From Myxococcus eversor (GTDB lineage Bacteria > Myxococcota > Myxococcia > Myxococcales > Myxococcaceae): DNA of 64,000 bases. Where the stretch lies: NCBI RefSeq assembly GCF_010894455.1, contig NZ_JAAIXY010000001.1, positions 744,001-808,000 of the forward strand, written 5' to 3'. The position numbers were made by a program, and so were the translations under genes. The notes under the pieces were generated by a model. It searched no databases. It had not been told where the DNA came from and saw nothing but the letters and a program-made list of their open reading frames with translations. Positions 61,545-64,000 of this stretch are shown here, one piece after another (within the stretch, counting starts at the first letter, position 1; each line of letters begins with the position of its first letter).

Positions 61545-62507
61545 TCACCGCGCGGCGCCGCGAATTCCGGTGGGCGGCTGGTGCAGCGTGTCCATCTCCT
61601 GTCGGGTGCGTCGCCGGTCCGGCGTGTCCTTGGGCAGCTCCACGAAGGTGCACATCTCGCAGAGGCGGCTGTAGATGCGCTCTCCCACGCGCTCGCGCAG
61701 CAGCTCCGCCTCCTTCACCACGGCCTTCGCGTCTTCCGTCGTCCGGTAGCCCGTGGGGCTCAGGGGGCGCTGCTTCTTCTCGGGCTCCAGCGAGTAGTTC
61801 GTCGCGAACAGCGTGGTGCGGCCCGCGTTGTAGCGGCGGGCGATGAGTTCATCCAATGTCTCCATCTCGAACGGGCTGCCACGTCCCTTGCCCAGCTCGT
61901 CGATGGCCAGCACCTCCACCTCGGACAGCGGCCCGATGATTTCGCCGCCGCTCTTTCCGTCCTGGAAGCCTCGGCGGATGGTGGCGTAGAGCAGCGAAAT
62001 CTCCACGTAGCGCGCGCGCACGCCCATCTCGATGACGAGGTGGCCCAGCGTCGCCGCCAGCAGGTGCGTCTTCCCGGTGCCCACCGGACCGCTCAGGATG
62101 AAGCCCTTGGACGTGGCGCCCTTCACGTACTGGTGGCCGAAGTGCATCGCCACGCCACGGCCCCGGTCCTGGGCCTCGTTGAAGGCGCGGTAGTTGTCGA
62201 AGGACGCGTGCGCCATCACGCCGGGCATCCGCACGTCGTTGAAGATGGCCACCCGCCGCCGTCGTCGCGTGCAGGTGCACGGCTCCATCACCTCGTACTG
62301 CTTGGGCCCGACCTTCTTGCTGTAGACGCCCTCGCGCTCCACCAGCACGTGGCCCCGCCCGCCGCAGATGGAGCAGTTCTCCGAGCACACGCAGACGCGC
62401 GCCTGGGCCTGGTCTCCCTGCCGTTCGATGACATACGTCCGGCCGGCACAGACGCGGCACCCGTCCCCAGTCGCCTTCGCTCCCACACCCGTCTCGCGCA
62501 TCGCCAT
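61545..62507 (-). CDS. DnaC/IstB-like AAA+ ATPase with Cys-rich N-terminus
   Basis: 320 residues (start 62507 or 62501). Residues 17-79 carry eight cysteines in DnaJ-like pairs (CRVC, CVC, CSIC, CTC), likely zinc-binding. The AAA+ core has Walker A GPVGTGKT (140-147), Walker B VLAIDELGKG and a sensor segment TLFATNYS. DnaC-type proteins load the replicative helicase; IstB-type proteins serve transposition. No transposase gene is adjacent, so a chromosomal helicase loader is favoured. It precedes cutA and follows the 62566 gene. Confidence 0.88.
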   Translation of the reverse strand: MAMRETGVGAKATGDGCRVCAGRTYVIERQGDQAQARVCVCSENCSICGGRGHVLVEREGVYSKKVGPKQYEVMEPCTCTRRRRRVAIFNDVRMPGVMAHASFDNYRAFNEAQDRGRGVAMHFGHQYVKGATSKGFILSGPVGTGKTHLLAATLGHLVIEMGVRARYVEISLLYATIRRGFQDGKSGGEIIGPLSEVEVLAIDELGKGRGSPFEMETLDELIARRYNAGRTTLFATNYSLEPEKKQRPLSPTGYRTTEDAKAVVKEAELLRERVGERIYSRLCEMCTFVELPKDTPDRRRTRQEMDTLHQPPTGIRGAAR

Positions 62508-62565
62508 AGCAGAACCCTTCGCCGCCTCCTCGCAAACTGAACGGGCGAGCAGTAGTGCCGCGCTT

Positions 62566-63228
62566 TCAGACTTCCTTCACGCCCAGTCGCCGCCGCACCG
62601 CCGCCACCACCCGGAATCGCCGGGACAGCCTCCGCGCGCGCACCGACATCACCTGCTGTTCAGAACCCACCGAAAGCGCGTCGCGCCACACCTCGCGTCG
62701 CTGCCCGAAGGGAAGGGCCCTCAGAAGCGCCAGGAAACTCAAGGCTTCCTGCGCATCGAACGCCGCCGGCTCTCCCGGAATGGTCGCCAGCACCGTGCCG
62801 CGCAGCCATGCCACGCGAGGCGCCAGGGCCTGCTCCCGCCCCGCCAGGTCTTCCAATGCGTCGACGAGCCGGGCGTGTCGGGTCTCCTCCCACGACAGCG
62901 CCTTCCGACGTCTGGAGGGAGCTTCAGGGGCCGGTGTCTCACCCGCGCCCGCCGTCAGCGAGCGGTACTTCTTGATCTCCGCGTCCACCTGCCGCCGGCA
63001 CGCGCGCAGGTTGCGCAGCACGGGCTCACCGGGACGCGCATCCCACAGCGCCTTCTCCGCCGAGCGGGAGATGCCGCGCGCCACCACCTCGAACGGGACG
63101 CCTTCCCGCGCCCACGCGGTCAGCAACTCTGAGTCCAGAGCCGAGAGCATGAGCCCCGCGCCACGCACCGCGAGGAAGTAGTCCTGCACCAGCTCTTCGA
63201 AGCTGGCGCTCTCCGGCAACAGACTCAT
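62566..63228 (-). CDS. uncharacterised protein upstream of the DnaC-like gene
   Basis: 220 residues, no signal peptide, helical, Arg-rich at the C-terminus (RRLSRRFRVVAAVRRRL). A mid segment LLTAWAREGVPFEVVARGIS recalls DnaD-like or primosomal proteins, but this is weak. It is 58 bp ahead of the DnaC-like gene in the same direction. A joint role in replication initiation is a guess from context. Confidence 0.7.
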   Translation of the reverse strand: MSLLPESASFEELVQDYFLAVRGAGLMLSALDSELLTAWAREGVPFEVVARGISRSAEKALWDARPGEPVLRNLRACRRQVDAEIKKYRSLTAGAGETPAPEAPSRRRKALSWEETRHARLVDALEDLAGREQALAPRVAWLRGTVLATIPGEPAAFDAQEALSFLALLRALPFGQRREVWRDALSVGSEQQVMSVRARRLSRRFRVVAAVRRRLGVKEV

Positions 63229-63510
63229 GATCCGACACCCACTCCGAGCAGGGCGGCCGGGCAGACGGCCGTCCGCTCCCCCATACCCGGTGGGTCCGAC
63301 AAGGCAACCGTCTTGTCATCAATTTCACAGCAGTTCTGGAAGTTTGCCGGCCTGCTTTCCACTTCTGGCATGGCCAGCCAGTCAGGGTTGACCCTGCACT
63401 TGGAAACCGCGCATAGTGGTTCTCCCCGAATGGAAATTCCCGAAGATTCCCGGCCACTTGCCTGTTCGGTAGGCAACCGGGGACGCCGGTCCCCCCCGCT
63501 TAGGAAGACC

Positions 63511-64000
63511 ATGCGCCGTTCGCTCCTCGTCTGCCTCGTCCTCCTGGCCTCGGCCTCCGCCGCTCAGGAGAAGAAAGCGCCGCGTGACGCCGACCTTGGC
63601 CAGAAGTCCAGCACCGCGTTGGACAAGTCCCTGGCTGGCGACATCACCCGCGAGAAGAAGAAGGAAGAAGTCGCCCCCGCGCTCCAGTACGACCAGTTCC
63701 GACTGGGCGTGGAGCTGCAGGTGGCCTCCAAGCGTCGCGAGCAGATCGTCTCGCTGAAGAAGATCATCTCCCTGTCGCCGGATCCGCGAGAGGTCCCGAG
63801 CCTCCTGTTCCGCCTGGGCGAGTTCTACTGGGAGGAGTCGAAGTTCTACTTCTTCGAGGCCAACCGCAAGGACGACGACCTCATCAAGGCGATGAACCGC
63901 AACGACACCGCGGCCCAGCAGCAGGCCAAGGCGGAGAAGGCGGAGTTCGTCGCGAAGCAGAAGGAGTACGGAAAGCTCGCGGTGGAGCAGTACACCAAGA
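63511..64000 (+). CDS. secreted TPR-like protein, truncated at window edge
   Basis: The first 163 residues are visible from the ATG at 63511 (AGGA seven bases upstream). Signal peptide about 1-19 (LLVCLVLLASASA). A helical, charged region follows with a probable TPR start around SLLFRLGEFYWEESKFYFFEA. The frame is open at the window end. Secreted TPR proteins with this look are found in the myxobacterial agl/glt gliding-motility loci, and the presence of groESL some 30 kb away in the same window would match my memory of M. xanthus gene order. That link is inference. Confidence 0.75.
   Translation, partial: MRRSLLVCLVLLASASAAQEKKAPRDADLGQKSSTALDKSLAGDITREKKKEEVAPALQYDQFRLGVELQVASKRREQIVSLKKIISLSPDPREVPSLLFRLGEFYWEESKFYFFEANRKDDDLIKAMNRNDTAAQQQAKAEKAEFVAKQKEYGKLAVEQYTK

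Noticed and set aside
61545-62507. IstB protein of an insertion sequence
   Set aside because: No istA-like gene or terminal inverted repeats nearby; the Cys-rich N-terminus and the cutA operon context favour a chromosomal role.

Overview
The window looks like a chromosomal segment of a myxobacterium close to Myxococcus, Corallococcus or Pyxidicoccus. The basis is very high GC with strong third-position bias, many lipoproteins and secreted hydrolases, an FHA-type enhancer-binding-protein homologue, a caspase-like protease under an ECF sigma factor, and a CIRCE-controlled groESL operon. There is no sign of a plasmid, an intact prophage or a CRISPR array. The genus is inferred; no database search was possible.

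Layout. 1-4.6 kb: a cut-off DUF6973-type gene, a secreted di-haem cytochrome and a secreted fungalysin (M36) protease. 5.1-11.6 kb: an accessory stretch running from an intact tRNA-Gly(CCC) to a 3' tRNA-Gly-like fragment. It holds a Cys-rich lipoprotein, a divergent LysR/GST pair, a membrane protein, a one-CXXCH lipoprotein, a trypsin-fold lipoprotein and two gene remnants. 11.6-23 kb: a PPC-repeat lipoprotein, a discoidin-like protein, a zinc-ribbon protein, the prfA-prmC-murA operon, a tiny basic protein, a CapA homologue, and a TPR/CorC pair. 23-30 kb: smc, then a lipoprotein paired with an FHA/AAA+ regulator that lacks the GAFTGA loop. 30-35 kb: grxC, groES-groEL with promoter and CIRCE, a second CIRCE-like site facing an uncharacterised gene pair, a NUDIX hydrolase and rpoZ. 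35-39 kb: a DoxX-like protein, pgm and an AmpG-type transporter.

39.3-44.2 kb is the most interesting region. It is a tight five-gene operon: lipoprotein, ECF sigma factor, zinc-finger anti-sigma factor, exported caspase-like protease with a barrel-like C-terminus, and a second lipoprotein that appears paralogous to the first. It reads as a self-contained envelope-sensing unit.

44.3-64 kb: an overlapping nucleotidyltransferase/metallophosphoesterase pair, the tyrosine-catabolic operon hppD-hmgA-Rieske, a Gld-like ABC operon (ATPase, permease, GldG-like, DUF4340), lysC, a beta-helix lipoprotein, a LysM protein, a ClpC-type AAA+ chaperone fused to an N-terminal zinc finger, cutA, a DnaC-like ATPase with a cysteine-rich N-terminus plus a partner, and the start of a secreted protein that may open a gliding-motility cluster.

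Most genes sit in short operons with 4-bp overlaps or gaps under 40 bp. Start sites were set by ribosome-binding sites and signal peptides, so several are shorter than the longest open frame.
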